NCBI GenBank assembly: GCA_963751355.1
Contig: CAVVVS010000111.1
Coordinates: 124,001-188,000 of the forward strand
Source of the DNA: CAVVVS01 sp963751355
Lineage (GTDB): Bacteria; Bacteroidota; Ignavibacteria; Ignavibacteriales; Ignavibacteriaceae
DNA: 64,000 nt
Direction of reading: 5' to 3'
Part shown: positions 17,934-27,706 of the stretch, piece by piece
Numbering within the stretch: the first letter of the stretch is position 1
Layout: every line of letters begins with the position of its first letter
Program-made: the position numbers and the translations under genes
Notes under the pieces: model-generated
Database searches by the model: none
The model's input: only the letters and a program-made list of their open reading frames with translations
Told to the model about the DNA's origin: nothing

Positions 17934-20063
17934 TTATTTTTGAGCGGTTGCATTATTTACTTTTATATCCGTTCCGAGCCTCTGCAAATATGCAATCAGT
18001 GCTACTATTTCCTTATTTGGCTGGGCAGGAATTCCATTCTTCTGTAAATCAAGAGCAATATTTTCTTCCTGCTTGCGCAAATCATTATTTGCAATTTTAT
18101 CATAACCTGCCGGATAAGGCACGCCTATTGCCTGCATGGCTCTAATTTTTACCGAAGTTGAAGTTGTGTCTAAATCATCAGTAAGCAGCCATGGGAACGA
18201 GGGCATTATAGATCCCGGCGACATCGACCGGGGATTTTGCATGTGAAGATAATGCCACATGTTCGGATATTTTCCGCCTTCGCGGTGTAAATCCGGTCCT
18301 GTTCTTTTTGAACCCCAAAGGAACGGATGATCGTAAACATACTCTCCGGCTTTTGAATACTCGCCGTATCTCTCCGTCTCGGATCTGAATGGTCTTATTA
18401 ATTGTGAATGACATCCTACACATCCTTCCCTGATATAAATATCGCGTCCCTGCAGTTCCAAAGGAGTGTATGGTTTTACACTCGAGATTGTGGGAATATT
18501 AGTTTTTATCAAAAACATCGGAACGATCTCAACTATTCCGCCGATTAATACTACTATTGTAGCAGCAACTAAAAAGTAAACCGGACGTCCTTCGAGCCAG
18601 CGATGACGCATACCTTTTCTCATTCGTTCTTTCTTTTTCATAAGTGCGGGTGCTTCGGCAGCTTCATTATCGGCAAAGAAACCCTGTTTCATTGTTTTTG
18701 CTAAGTTATAAACCATTACAATTGCCCCGGTCAAATAAAGTGCACCGCCGACAGCTCTTATTATATACATAGGTATAATCTGTAACGTGGTTTCCAAAAA
18801 GTTAGGATACTGTAGCATACCGCTTGGCGTGAACTGCTTCCACATTAATGATTGTGTAATACCCGACCAGTACATTGCCGATACATACGTAACAATGCCT
18901 AACATCCCTATCCAGAAATGGAAGTTTGCCAATTTTTTAGAATAAAGTTTTGTCTTGAATATTTTAGGAACAATCCAGTACAAAATTCCGAAAGTTAAAA
19001 ATCCGTTCCAGCCTAACGCTCCTACATGAACATGTGCAATCACCCAATCGGTGAAATGTGCAATTGCATTAACGTTTTTAAGAGAGAGCATGGGACCTTC
19101 AAAGGTAGCCATACCGTAAGCTGTGATAGCCACGACCATAAATTTTAATATAGGATCTTCGCGGACTTTATCCCATGCGCCCCGTAAGGTTAAAAGTCCG
19201 TTTATCATTCCGCCCCAGGATGGGGCGATCAGCATAATGGAAAATGCAGTACCCAGAGATTGTGCCCAATCAGGAAGAGCGGAATAAAGTAAGTGATGAG
19301 GACCCGCCCAAATGTAGATAAATATCAGTGCCCAAAAATGCACGATTGAAAGACGGTATGAATAAATAGGTCTGTTTGCCGCTTTGGGAAGAAAGTAGTA
19401 CATTAAACCCAGGTAAGGAGTTGTTAAAAAGAAAGCCACCGCATTATGCCCGTACCACCATTGAACCAGTGCGTCCTGAACACCTGCATAAACCGGGTAA
19501 CTTTTCATGAATGAAACGGGTATCTCTATAGAGTTAACAATGTGAAGCACAGCTACTGTTACCCACGTTGCTATATAAAACCAAATAGCAACATACATAT
19601 GTTTTTCTCTTCTCTTGAAGATTGTACCGAACATGTTAATACCGAAAGCAATCCATACAACCGCAATTGCTATATCGATAGGCCACTCAAGCTCTGCATA
19701 TTCCTTGCTTGTGGTAAATCCCATGGTAAGTGTAATTACCGCGGCAACAATAATTAATTGCCAGCCCCAAAAATGAAGCCAGCTCAGCCGGTCACTATAC
19801 ATGCGGGCTTTACACAAGCGTTGCAGCGAATAGTAAACTCCCATAAAAATTGCATTACCCACAAACGCAAAGATAACAGCGTTCGTATGTAATGGACGAA
19901 TTCGCCCGAAAGTTGTTGCCGGCAGGTTAAGATTTAGCGCCGGGTAGAATAGTTGAGTTGCGATAGTAACTCCAACCAACATGCCTACTACTCCCCAAAA
20001 CATAGTCGCTAGAGTAAAGTACTTCACAATCTTATTATCGTAACTGAACTGTTCCAACTCCAT
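17934..20063 (-). CDS. ccoNO: Fused CcoN-CcoO, cbb3-type cytochrome c oxidase subunits I and II
   Basis: Terminal oxidase core with high oxygen affinity. Residues 1 to about 480 are the CcoN part with twelve membrane helices, including RPLHTNAVIFAFVGNAIF (low-spin haem helix), WWYGHNAVAFFLTTPYLG (Cu-B region) and FTDWVIAHVHVGALGWNG. A loop and one helix (RPVYFLVAATIVVLIGGI) join it to a CcoO domain with a single c haem, GCVGCHSQL (C548, C551, H552), and RSMSPGSIMPSFPWL with the Met ligand. The two are separate genes in Proteobacteria; fusion is usual in Bacteroidota and relatives. 709 residues fits the fused family. GAGGAGAAC lies before the ATG. Confidence 0.96.
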   Translation of the reverse strand: MELEQFSYDNKIVKYFTLATMFWGVVGMLVGVTIATQLFYPALNLNLPATTFGRIRPLHTNAVIFAFVGNAIFMGVYYSLQRLCKARMYSDRLSWLHFWGWQLIIVAAVITLTMGFTTSKEYAELEWPIDIAIAVVWIAFGINMFGTIFKRREKHMYVAIWFYIATWVTVAVLHIVNSIEIPVSFMKSYPVYAGVQDALVQWWYGHNAVAFFLTTPYLGLMYYFLPKAANRPIYSYRLSIVHFWALIFIYIWAGPHHLLYSALPDWAQSLGTAFSIMLIAPSWGGMINGLLTLRGAWDKVREDPILKFMVVAITAYGMATFEGPMLSLKNVNAIAHFTDWVIAHVHVGALGWNGFLTFGILYWIVPKIFKTKLYSKKLANFHFWIGMLGIVTYVSAMYWSGITQSLMWKQFTPSGMLQYPNFLETTLQIIPMYIIRAVGGALYLTGAIVMVYNLAKTMKQGFFADNEAAEAPALMKKKERMRKGMRHRWLEGRPVYFLVAATIVVLIGGIVEIVPMFLIKTNIPTISSVKPYTPLELQGRDIYIREGCVGCHSQLIRPFRSETERYGEYSKAGEYVYDHPFLWGSKRTGPDLHREGGKYPNMWHYLHMQNPRSMSPGSIMPSFPWLLTDDLDTTSTSVKIRAMQAIGVPYPAGYDKIANNDLRKQEENIALDLQKNGIPAQPNKEIVALIAYLQRLGTDIKVNNATAQK

Positions 20064-20141
20064 AGAGTTCTCCTCTTAATGAATAATGATATTTATTAAT
20101 ATATGTTTTTAATATCAGGTGAATTTGATTCTTATTTAATA

Positions 20142-20348
20142 TCAACCGTTCAAATTGTTATCAATATTATTTCCTTTATTTTCATCTTTTTTATTCTTTT
20201 CTTCTATCGAACCGTCATCAAATAAAATTCTGACTGATGGAGTATATGTATCGTTATACTGTCCTGTTTTTACAGCCCACAGGAATGCTGCTAAAAATCC
20301 TATGGCGACTATCAAACTAACCGCAATTAATAAAGCAATTACAGACAT
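20142..20348 (-). CDS. ccoS: CcoS, cbb3 oxidase maturation protein
   Basis: Small assembly protein needed for cofactor insertion into CcoN. It has 68 residues: an N-terminal helix (SVIALLIAVSLIVAIGFLAAFLWAVKTGQYND), in which FLWAVKTGQYDD-like is the family signature, then TYTPSVRILFDD and a charged asparagine/lysine-rich tail. Its ATG overlaps the ccoI stop by one base (TAATG), which indicates translational coupling. It lies 78 bp before ccoNO. Confidence 0.92.
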   Translation of the reverse strand: MSVIALLIAVSLIVAIGFLAAFLWAVKTGQYNDTYTPSVRILFDDGSIEEKNKKDENKGNNIDNNLNG

Positions 20349-22771
20349 TACAGTCCTCTCCGCTTTGCAATAAAGTTGGTAGTAAGTGTTGCAAACGCAA
20401 CAACAGAAATAGAACTTAGGGGCATTAGTATTGCTGCTACTATTGGAGAAAGCATCCCTTCAACCGCAAAACTTAAACCTGCAAGATTATACAAAAAGGA
20501 AATCACGAAACTTGCATAAACAATATTAACACCGGTTTTTGAAAAACGAATAAACCCGGAAAACTTTTTTAACATCGAAGCATCTAAGATTGCATCACAA
20601 GCAGGTGAAAAATTGCTGATATTTTCAGTGATTGCAATTCCCACATCACTTTGAGAAAGCGCCCCGGCATCGTTCAAACCATCTCCTATCATAAGCACCA
20701 TCCGATCATTCTCTTGTAACGATTTCACATACTCCAGTTTATCAGTAGGTGTTTGTCTGAAGCGAAGTTTTGAATATTCAAAAAAATTCAGAAGATTTTC
20801 TTTTTCTCCTTCGTTATCACCCGAAAGCAGTGAAATATCATAATGAACACTTAGATCATTTATTAGCCTATCGATGTTTTCCCTGTAAAAATTTGAAATG
20901 TTAAAGTATCCCAATACTTCATCATTTATTGAAAGATAAACACGGGTGTCAATTCTGTTATTAATTATCTCATTATCATTTTTTTGATCATCAGCTTTAT
21001 TCACAACAAACGAACCGGTGCCAAGTTTTATGTGTATGTCCAGAACGAATCCTTCTATCCCTTTTCCGTGAATTTCTGAAAATCCGGATACATCGAATGA
21101 TTGTCCGGATTTTAAATACTCAAATATTTGTCTGCTTAAAGGATGAGTAGAATTTTTTACAACCGATTTAATTAACTCTTGTTGAAATTGATTTAAAGGA
21201 TTACCTATAAATTCAACTGCTGCTTTCCCCGTATCCGTTATCGTACCGGTCTTATCGAAGATAATCGAATTAATCTTCTTAAGTTCCTCAACAACGCTCG
21301 TGTTCTTCAAATAAAATTTATTTCTTCCAAAAATTCTGAGAACATTTCCCATCGTGAAAGGAATGGATAATGCCAGGGCGCACGGACATGCAACTATTAA
21401 TACTGCGGTTAATACATTGAGTGCAGTGTGAATATTTACCGGAATCCAAAACAGTGATGCAGTAACAGCTATTAAGAGTATCACAATTGTGAAATATTTA
21501 CTAACCACATTTGAAAAAGCGGTGAAGCTGCTTTCTCCTTTCTTTTGAAATGATTCATTATTCCAGAGACTGGTTAAATAGCTTTGCGAGACTTCTTTTA
21601 CTACCTCAAGTTCAATTGCTTCGCCAATCTGTCTGCCACCGGCGTAAATTAATTCTCCCATCACTTTTGATAACGGACGTGATTCGCCGGTTACAAAGCT
21701 GTAATCTATATTTCCGATGCCGCTGAATAGAATTGCGTCGGCGGGGATTATCTCTTTGTTACGGATTATTATTCTATCGCCCAATTTTAAGTTAGATACC
21801 GGAACTGATTTTTCACCGGATTCTTCTTTGACGGTTACAGCTAACGGGAAAAAAGATTTATAATTTCTTTCGAAGTTTAACGATTCGTAAGTTTTTTCCT
21901 GGAATAATTTTCCTATAAGTAAAAAGAAAATTAGACCGGTAAGCGAATCGAAATATCCTGCACCCGTGTACGATGATACTTCCACAATGCTTCTGAGAAA
22001 AAGGACTAATATTCCTAAAGATATAGGGACATCAATATTAATAATTCTCTTTTTTAATCCTTTTAATGCAGAGTCGAAATATCCGGAAGCTGAATAAAAA
22101 ACAACGGGAAGAGAAAGAAACAGATTAAGGTAATTGAACAGATTTCTAAAGAAAATATTGTTCAGATTTAATGAAAAATACTCCGGTAAGCTAAAAAGCA
22201 TTATATTTCCGAAACAGAAACCGGCGATCCCTATCTTATAATATAGCTTTTTATTTGAGTGAGCAGTTTGTTTTTTCTCCAAGCTGTCGAGTTGAATTTG
22301 AGGTTCATACCCGATGGAAGAAAGAAGTATAACAAGTTCTTTCAGTGATATTATTTTATGAGAAAATCTTATTGTAAGCTGTTTTTTAAGGAAGTTAACC
22401 TGGGAAGCATTTACGCCGGAGTTAAGCTTATATAAATTTTCAAGCAGCCAAATGCATGAACTGCAGTGCATCTGCGGAATTGAAAATGTTACCAAACTTA
22501 TCTCAGCATCCTTAAAGTCAATTAATTTTTCGGAAACCTGGATCTCATCGAGGTAATCGAATTTGCCGTCATTTGAAGAAATTGGGGAAATACCCGGCTT
22601 GCTGTCAATTGAATAATAATTAGATAATTTATTTTCATTTAAAATTTCATAAACTGTTTTGCAGCCTGAACAGCAAAAAATCTTATCACCAATGGCGATA
22701 CTTCTATCTTTGCAAACTTCACCGCAATGAAAACAAGTAATATCTTTTAGTATTTCCTTAGGTTCCGGCAT
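20348..22771 (-). CDS. ccoI: CcoI (FixI), copper-exporting P1B-type ATPase for cbb3 oxidase
   Basis: Cation-pumping ATPase that exports copper used to build the cbb3 centre. The N-terminal cysteine domain (CFHCGEVC, then FCCSGCKTVYEIL, about 14-45) is typical of CcoI. It is followed by an HMA-like domain (MHCSSCIWLLENLY), eight membrane helices, the translocation motif C462-P-C464, the phosphorylation site D506 in DKTGT, and MIGDGLNDAGALSQSDVGIAI. 807 residues is normal. It is the first gene of the minus-strand oxidase operon. Metal identity is inferred from CPC and context. Confidence 0.95.
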   Translation of the reverse strand: MPEPKEILKDITCFHCGEVCKDRSIAIGDKIFCCSGCKTVYEILNENKLSNYYSIDSKPGISPISSNDGKFDYLDEIQVSEKLIDFKDAEISLVTFSIPQMHCSSCIWLLENLYKLNSGVNASQVNFLKKQLTIRFSHKIISLKELVILLSSIGYEPQIQLDSLEKKQTAHSNKKLYYKIGIAGFCFGNIMLFSLPEYFSLNLNNIFFRNLFNYLNLFLSLPVVFYSASGYFDSALKGLKKRIINIDVPISLGILVLFLRSIVEVSSYTGAGYFDSLTGLIFFLLIGKLFQEKTYESLNFERNYKSFFPLAVTVKEESGEKSVPVSNLKLGDRIIIRNKEIIPADAILFSGIGNIDYSFVTGESRPLSKVMGELIYAGGRQIGEAIELEVVKEVSQSYLTSLWNNESFQKKGESSFTAFSNVVSKYFTIVILLIAVTASLFWIPVNIHTALNVLTAVLIVACPCALALSIPFTMGNVLRIFGRNKFYLKNTSVVEELKKINSIIFDKTGTITDTGKAAVEFIGNPLNQFQQELIKSVVKNSTHPLSRQIFEYLKSGQSFDVSGFSEIHGKGIEGFVLDIHIKLGTGSFVVNKADDQKNDNEIINNRIDTRVYLSINDEVLGYFNISNFYRENIDRLINDLSVHYDISLLSGDNEGEKENLLNFFEYSKLRFRQTPTDKLEYVKSLQENDRMVLMIGDGLNDAGALSQSDVGIAITENISNFSPACDAILDASMLKKFSGFIRFSKTGVNIVYASFVISFLYNLAGLSFAVEGMLSPIVAAILMPLSSISVVAFATLTTNFIAKRRGL

Positions 22772-23275
22772 TTAGATTATTTTTTTATTCACTAATTTAT
22801 CTGAATGAATAAATGAATTTTCAAATAATATATAAATGGAATTGAGTTTTGATATCCGCCTTATTAAGCCCGGGTAGTTGAGTAGTGGGCGCCTAATTTC
22901 CCCCTACCTGACACATTTTGTGCCATTTTGTTAAAAGAAAATATATCCATAAATCGGAAAATTTTATCCTATTTTAATCCGGGTTTTTTATTTATTAGAA
23001 AATTTATTTTAGGGATTATCACTAATGAGAAGTGAAAAAACCTTAAAGTGGTAATATAAAAATTAAAATTCCCTGAAAATTTGAAAAACTATCGATCTGT
23101 AAGTAAAAATATTTTAAGTCTCTCCCTCTTTTTTTTACTTAGAATCCATTACTTTTAGTTTATAAATATTTAAGAAATGTAGTCTTGTAAGTAATCTTAA
23201 GTTATTGGAATAATAAAATCTTAATATCTCACTCAAAAAGAGATTAGGTCTTTCATAATTGAAGCAGGTAAAGGT
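22772..23275. other. Divergent intergenic region upstream of the cbb3 operon and the GH13 gene
   Basis: 504 bp without a reading frame. It contains a G+C-rich patch (22866-22910) and an imperfect 17-bp palindrome, TGACACATTTTGTGCCA, at 22909-22925 (6 of 7 arm bases pair). Reading toward ccoI there is a near-match to a TAnnTTTG element (TATTATTTG) one base too long. An oxygen-responsive site would be expected here, but I see no exact FNR box. Confidence 0.4.
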
Positions 23276-25690
23276 ATGAAAAATAAATACAACCTCTCAG
23301 TGAAAAAATTAATTTACTCTTATTTTGTCTCTATTATGATGTTAAGCTCGACAAATGCTCAGGATATTTCCGATCTTATTAAACCTTTAAAAATTTACGC
23401 CGGCAAACCCGATACCGTTTTAATAAGCGATCTTTTTTATGCAAAAGATTATAACTTAACTTTTCGTCCAAACAGAGTTATTTCAACCAAATACATTCTC
23501 AATAAAAAGATTCTGATTCTCCAAGCAGATAGCGCTTTTGAAGGATACACCTTGATCAAATTCAATCTTGACGATAATATGTATTTTCTACCGGTCAAAT
23601 CAGAGATCAGGCAAACACATATTTTTAGATTTCAATCCCGGAAGAAACCTAAAAAACTTACGTTGTTCGGAAGTTTTAATAGCTGGAATAGAGATAACCT
23701 TCCGTTGGCTGATAAAAACGAAAACGGAATTTATGAAATAAATGTTGCTCTTGATCCAGGGAGGTACGAGTATAAATTTTTTGAGGATGGTCAGGAAATA
23801 CTTGACCCTTATAATCCGGTAAAAGTACCAAACGGTTTCGGTGGATTTAATTCTGTGATAATAATTCCTCCCCGGCATAATGAGATGGCATATCTGCATA
23901 TTCTCGGTTACCGGAAAGAGAATTCCAGAATAAAATTTTCTTTTTATTTTGATAGAAGCGGGATACACAAATTAATTACTGCAGAAAACGTAATCGGTCT
24001 AATTAATAATCAAAAAATATCTGCAGGGAATATTTCAGTAAATAATGACACCGTTAAGATTTCTTTTCTTGATCAAATTCTGCAAGGGGAAAAAATTATA
24101 AGAGTTGCTGTTACCCAGGATGGAATTTCATCTAACCTGCAAACGGTTTATTTATACAACGGAATCCCTGCCGGATCCCGGGAAAATTATTCTCTTCATG
24201 ACGATATTATTTATTCAATAATGATTGACCGTTTTTACGATGGCGATAAAAGGAATAATAAACCCGTTATTTCTCCGGAAATTCCGTTGAAGACAAATTA
24301 CCAAGGGGGTGATTTTCAAGGCATCATCGATAAATTGAACGAAGGATATTTTGATTCTCTCGGTGTAAACGCTCTTTGGATTTCTCCTGTAGTTGATAAC
24401 CCCAACAGTGCATATAGGGAAACTCCTCCTCTTCACCGCTATTATTCTGCCTATCACGGCTACTGGCCTTTATCGATAAATAAAGTTGAAGAACATTTCG
24501 GCAATATGTCATTGCTTAAAAAATTAGTCTCTTTAGCACATAAACATCATATAAAAATTTTAATGGATTTTGTAGCGCACCATGTTTTTATTAATAATAC
24601 AATCTATCAAAAACATCCTGATTGGTTTGGAGTACTGACCCTTCCCGACGGAAGAAAAAATTTGCGACTTTGGGATGAACATCGTTTAACAACCTGGTTT
24701 GAACCATACTTGCCGACATTTAATTATTCGGCTTCTAAAGATGCGCTAAAATTAATGACTGATAACGCAGTATGGTGGCTCAAAGAAACCGGTGCCGACG
24801 GGTTCCGTCACGATGCTGTAAAACATGTTCCCAACATTTTTTGGCGAACGCTTACAAAAAAAATTGAAAGAGAAATCGAGATCCCTGAACATAGAAATAT
24901 ATATCAAATCGGTGAAACTTTCGGAAGTTACGATCTTGTAAACTCATATGTAAATAACGGTCAGTTGAGTGCTCAGTTCAATTTTAATTTATATGATGTG
25001 GCACTCCCAACTTTTCTTGAAAAGAATAACTCATTTGCGGCGCTTGATGGGGAGATAAAGAAATCGTTTGAAGTTTACGGGGTAAATAATTTGATGGGGA
25101 ATATTATGGATAGTCACGATAAAGTGCGATACCTTGCGTATGCCGATAGTGATATTACACTCAATAGCGGAGATGCTGCTCAAATAGGCTGGGAAAATCC
25201 GCCTGAAGTAAATTATCCTTCAAGCTATAAAAAAGAAAGATTATACTTAGCATATTTATTAACTATTCCCGGTATACCGGTAATAGATTATGGCGATGAA
25301 ATAGGTATGACGGGCGCTGCTGATCCCGACAACAGGCGAATGATGAGGTTTGGAAATCAATTAGCATCTTTAGAAAAAGAGGACTTAACAAAAATCAAGG
25401 AATTAATTAATCTAAGAAAAAATCATTCTGCTCTTCGATACGGAGGTTTCCAATCATTTGTTGCGGATAATAATTGTTATGTTTACCTGCGTTCAGATAT
25501 GAACGAGAGAATACTAATCGCTTTAAATAAAAGTGAAACCGAACAGAATGTTACAATTCAATTGCCAAAATTTTATGATATTAAACACGGGCTCAACTTA
25601 ATAAATAATTCGATCTTAAAAATAAACAGTGATAAAATTGCAATAAAAATACCGCCGATTGGCTATCAAATATTAAAATTAACGGAATAA
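23276..25690 (+). CDS. Secreted GH13 alpha-amylase-family enzyme with CBM48/AMPK-like glycogen-binding domain
   Basis: Exported enzyme cleaving alpha-1,4-glucans (amylase, neopullulanase or cyclomaltodextrinase type). Signal peptide about 1-28 (ends STNAQ). An N-terminal beta domain (30-110) is followed by an AMPK-like starch-binding module at about 117-205 (KLTLFGSFNSWNRDNLPL, DPGRYEYKFFEDGQE). The GH13 barrel at about 300-720 shows all conserved regions: DFVAHH, GADGFRHDAVKH (nucleophile D513), IGETFG (acid/base E547) and MDSHDK (D615). A short C-terminal sandwich ends the protein. 804 residues fits secreted amylases of this type. It is a single gene with GGTAAAGG upstream. Confidence 0.93.
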   Translation: MKNKYNLSVKKLIYSYFVSIMMLSSTNAQDISDLIKPLKIYAGKPDTVLISDLFYAKDYNLTFRPNRVISTKYILNKKILILQADSAFEGYTLIKFNLDDNMYFLPVKSEIRQTHIFRFQSRKKPKKLTLFGSFNSWNRDNLPLADKNENGIYEINVALDPGRYEYKFFEDGQEILDPYNPVKVPNGFGGFNSVIIIPPRHNEMAYLHILGYRKENSRIKFSFYFDRSGIHKLITAENVIGLINNQKISAGNISVNNDTVKISFLDQILQGEKIIRVAVTQDGISSNLQTVYLYNGIPAGSRENYSLHDDIIYSIMIDRFYDGDKRNNKPVISPEIPLKTNYQGGDFQGIIDKLNEGYFDSLGVNALWISPVVDNPNSAYRETPPLHRYYSAYHGYWPLSINKVEEHFGNMSLLKKLVSLAHKHHIKILMDFVAHHVFINNTIYQKHPDWFGVLTLPDGRKNLRLWDEHRLTTWFEPYLPTFNYSASKDALKLMTDNAVWWLKETGADGFRHDAVKHVPNIFWRTLTKKIEREIEIPEHRNIYQIGETFGSYDLVNSYVNNGQLSAQFNFNLYDVALPTFLEKNNSFAALDGEIKKSFEVYGVNNLMGNIMDSHDKVRYLAYADSDITLNSGDAAQIGWENPPEVNYPSSYKKERLYLAYLLTIPGIPVIDYGDEIGMTGAADPDNRRMMRFGNQLASLEKEDLTKIKELINLRKNHSALRYGGFQSFVADNNCYVYLRSDMNERILIALNKSETEQNVTIQLPKFYDIKHGLNLINNSILKINSDKIAIKIPPIGYQILKLTE

Positions 25691-25781
25691 TTTTTCCCCA
25701 ATCTTCAGTGAACCACTTTCATATGAATTGTGTTTAATTTTATTATGTTAAAGTTAATATAAATAAGAAAAGGAAATAATT

Positions 25782-26144
25782 ATGCCGAAAGTAACTATTT
25801 GGTTTGGTATTATTTTAATTATAACAGGAGCTGTGGGATATTTTGGCACAGGCGAATCGAGTGTTACTGCACTTATACCTGCAATTTTAGGATTAGCTTT
25901 ACTGCTGTTAGGCATTACCGCATTAAGAGAAGAAAATTTGAAAAAAGCTTTGCATGCTACGGCAATCTTAGCTTTGTTAGGATTCATAGGTGCCGGTATG
26001 CGGATTTTATCTGCTATGAATAGCAGTAAACCCATTAATTCATCGGCATTTATTTCCCAGCTTATTATGACAATTTTATGTGCGATTCTTATTGGGTTAG
26101 CCGTCAAATCATTCTATGAAGTACGTCATGTGAAGTCTAAATAA
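25782..26144 (+). CDS. Small integral membrane protein of unknown function, four helices
   Basis: A 120-residue protein with four predicted helices at about 5-22, 28-47, 58-76 and 88-110, and little else. AAGGAAAT lies 7 bases before the ATG. A DVD-like conserved motif is absent; the sequence reads as a generic bacterial membrane protein (LIPAILGLALLLLGITAL). It sits alone between GH13 and a lipoprotein peptidase-like gene. I do not recognise a function. Confidence 0.7.
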   Translation: MPKVTIWFGIILIITGAVGYFGTGESSVTALIPAILGLALLLLGITALREENLKKALHATAILALLGFIGAGMRILSAMNSSKPINSSAFISQLIMTILCAILIGLAVKSFYEVRHVKSK

Positions 26145-26318
26145 ATTGTCTAACTCAAATCGGACGGGCTGATCCTAAAAAAAATAGCAAATATTAAAAC
26201 CTAAGAGATGATTTTAATTACACCCTTTTTAAAGGTGTAAATAGTAAAAAATACTTAAATTTGGATCATCACATAACAGTATTCTTCCAATACCTAATAC
26301 AGAAAGTGTTTAAATTAA

Positions 26319-27656
26319 ATGGTCCCTAAAAAAATAATTCTGCTTTTGCTAATGGGTTTTATTTTTAGCTCATGTTCTAACAATACTAACGTAAAAAACG
26401 ATCTGGGAATAAGAATGAATAATATTGCAGCTAATTATGTAAAGCTTGTACTTAAAATCGGTAAACTAGACCCTGATTATATAGATGCCTATTACGGTCC
26501 TAAAAATTTGGAGCCTGCCGGTAACGAGATAATAAAAAATGATTCTGTTACAATAAAAAGTTTTAACAAAGAAGTCGATAATCTCCTTGACGGCTTGGAT
26601 TCTCTAAGTAATTATAATGCGGATAAACTTGAATCACTTCGGTATAGATTTTTATATAAACAGTTATTAGCCGTAAAAGCAAAACTATTTATGCTGTCAG
26701 GCGGGAAATTTAATTTCGATGAAGAGAGCAAAAGCCTATATGATGCCGTCTCGCCTACTTTCAACAGAGCGCATTTCCAGGAGATAATAAGTCAACTTGA
26801 TAAAATATTACCAGGGAAAGGGAAAATTAGTACGAGACTTGCGCACTTTAAAAGGAACTTTATTATTCCGAAAAATAAACTTGATACAGTATTCAAAGCT
26901 GCGATTGATGAATGCAGAACAATTACCTTACAGCATATCAATTTGCCGAATGATGAAAATTTTAAAGTGGAATTTGTACATGACAAACCGTGGAGCGGGT
27001 ATAATTGGTACAAAGGCAAAAGTTTTAGTGTAATTCAGGTGAATACCGATTTACCTATCTATATCGATAGAGCGATTGACCTAGCCGCTCACGAAGGATA
27101 CCCCGGGCATCATGTTTATAATACACTTCTTGAGAAAAATTTAGTCAGGGAGCACGGTTGGGTTGAATTTTCTGTGTACCCTCTATTCAGTCCCCAATCA
27201 CTCATTGCCGAGGGAACGGCTAACTTCGGGATAAAAGTTGTTTTCCCCGGGGAATCACGAATAAAATTTGAGAAAAATGTATTATTTCCTCTAGCGGGGC
27301 TTGATACATCAAAAGCAAATGAATTTTATAAAGTTCTCGAACTCACTGAAAAATTAAGTTATGCCGGCAACGAGGCTGCAAAAAATTATTTAGACGGGAA
27401 GTGGAAAAAGAAGCAGACGATTGAATGGCTCGAGAATTACAATTTAATGTCGCCAGAAAGAGCAAATCAAAGATTGAAGTTTATAGAAAAGTATAGAAGT
27501 TATGTGATCAATTACAATGTTGGACAGGATATTATCAAGAATTATATTAACAAAGAAGGCGGAACAGCGAATCATCCTGAGAAAAGGTGGGAGGTGTTTA
27601 AGTATCTTTTATCCACTCCTCAAACACCTTCAGGGTTGGAAAATGTTAATAATTAG
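26319..27656 (+). CDS. Lipoprotein of the DUF885-like putative metallopeptidase family
   Basis: Predicted surface or periplasmic lipoprotein: lipobox FSSC at about residue 19 after a hydrophobic signal. The central motif HEGYPGHHVYN (H258, E259, H263/H264) is the DUF885 signature, and SLIAEGTANFG about 40 residues on supplies a downstream Glu. Together they look like a zincin-type metal site (HExx(P)GHH...E). DUF885 proteins are usually about 580-600 residues; this one has 445. Activity is unproven for most of the family, so peptidase is inference. It lies 50 bp before the AI-2E gene on the same strand. Confidence 0.75.
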   Translation: MVPKKIILLLLMGFIFSSCSNNTNVKNDLGIRMNNIAANYVKLVLKIGKLDPDYIDAYYGPKNLEPAGNEIIKNDSVTIKSFNKEVDNLLDGLDSLSNYNADKLESLRYRFLYKQLLAVKAKLFMLSGGKFNFDEESKSLYDAVSPTFNRAHFQEIISQLDKILPGKGKISTRLAHFKRNFIIPKNKLDTVFKAAIDECRTITLQHINLPNDENFKVEFVHDKPWSGYNWYKGKSFSVIQVNTDLPIYIDRAIDLAAHEGYPGHHVYNTLLEKNLVREHGWVEFSVYPLFSPQSLIAEGTANFGIKVVFPGESRIKFEKNVLFPLAGLDTSKANEFYKVLELTEKLSYAGNEAAKNYLDGKWKKKQTIEWLENYNLMSPERANQRLKFIEKYRSYVINYNVGQDIIKNYINKEGGTANHPEKRWEVFKYLLSTPQTPSGLENVNN

Positions 27657-27706
27657 GTTGCATTAATAGTGGTCAAAAAGTATGTTATCATAAAAAATAA
27701 AAAGAG

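Noticed and set aside
22843..22856. TTGAGTTTTGATAT as an FNR box before ccoI
   Set aside because: The two halves are not inverted repeats of the TTGAT-N4-ATCAA type.
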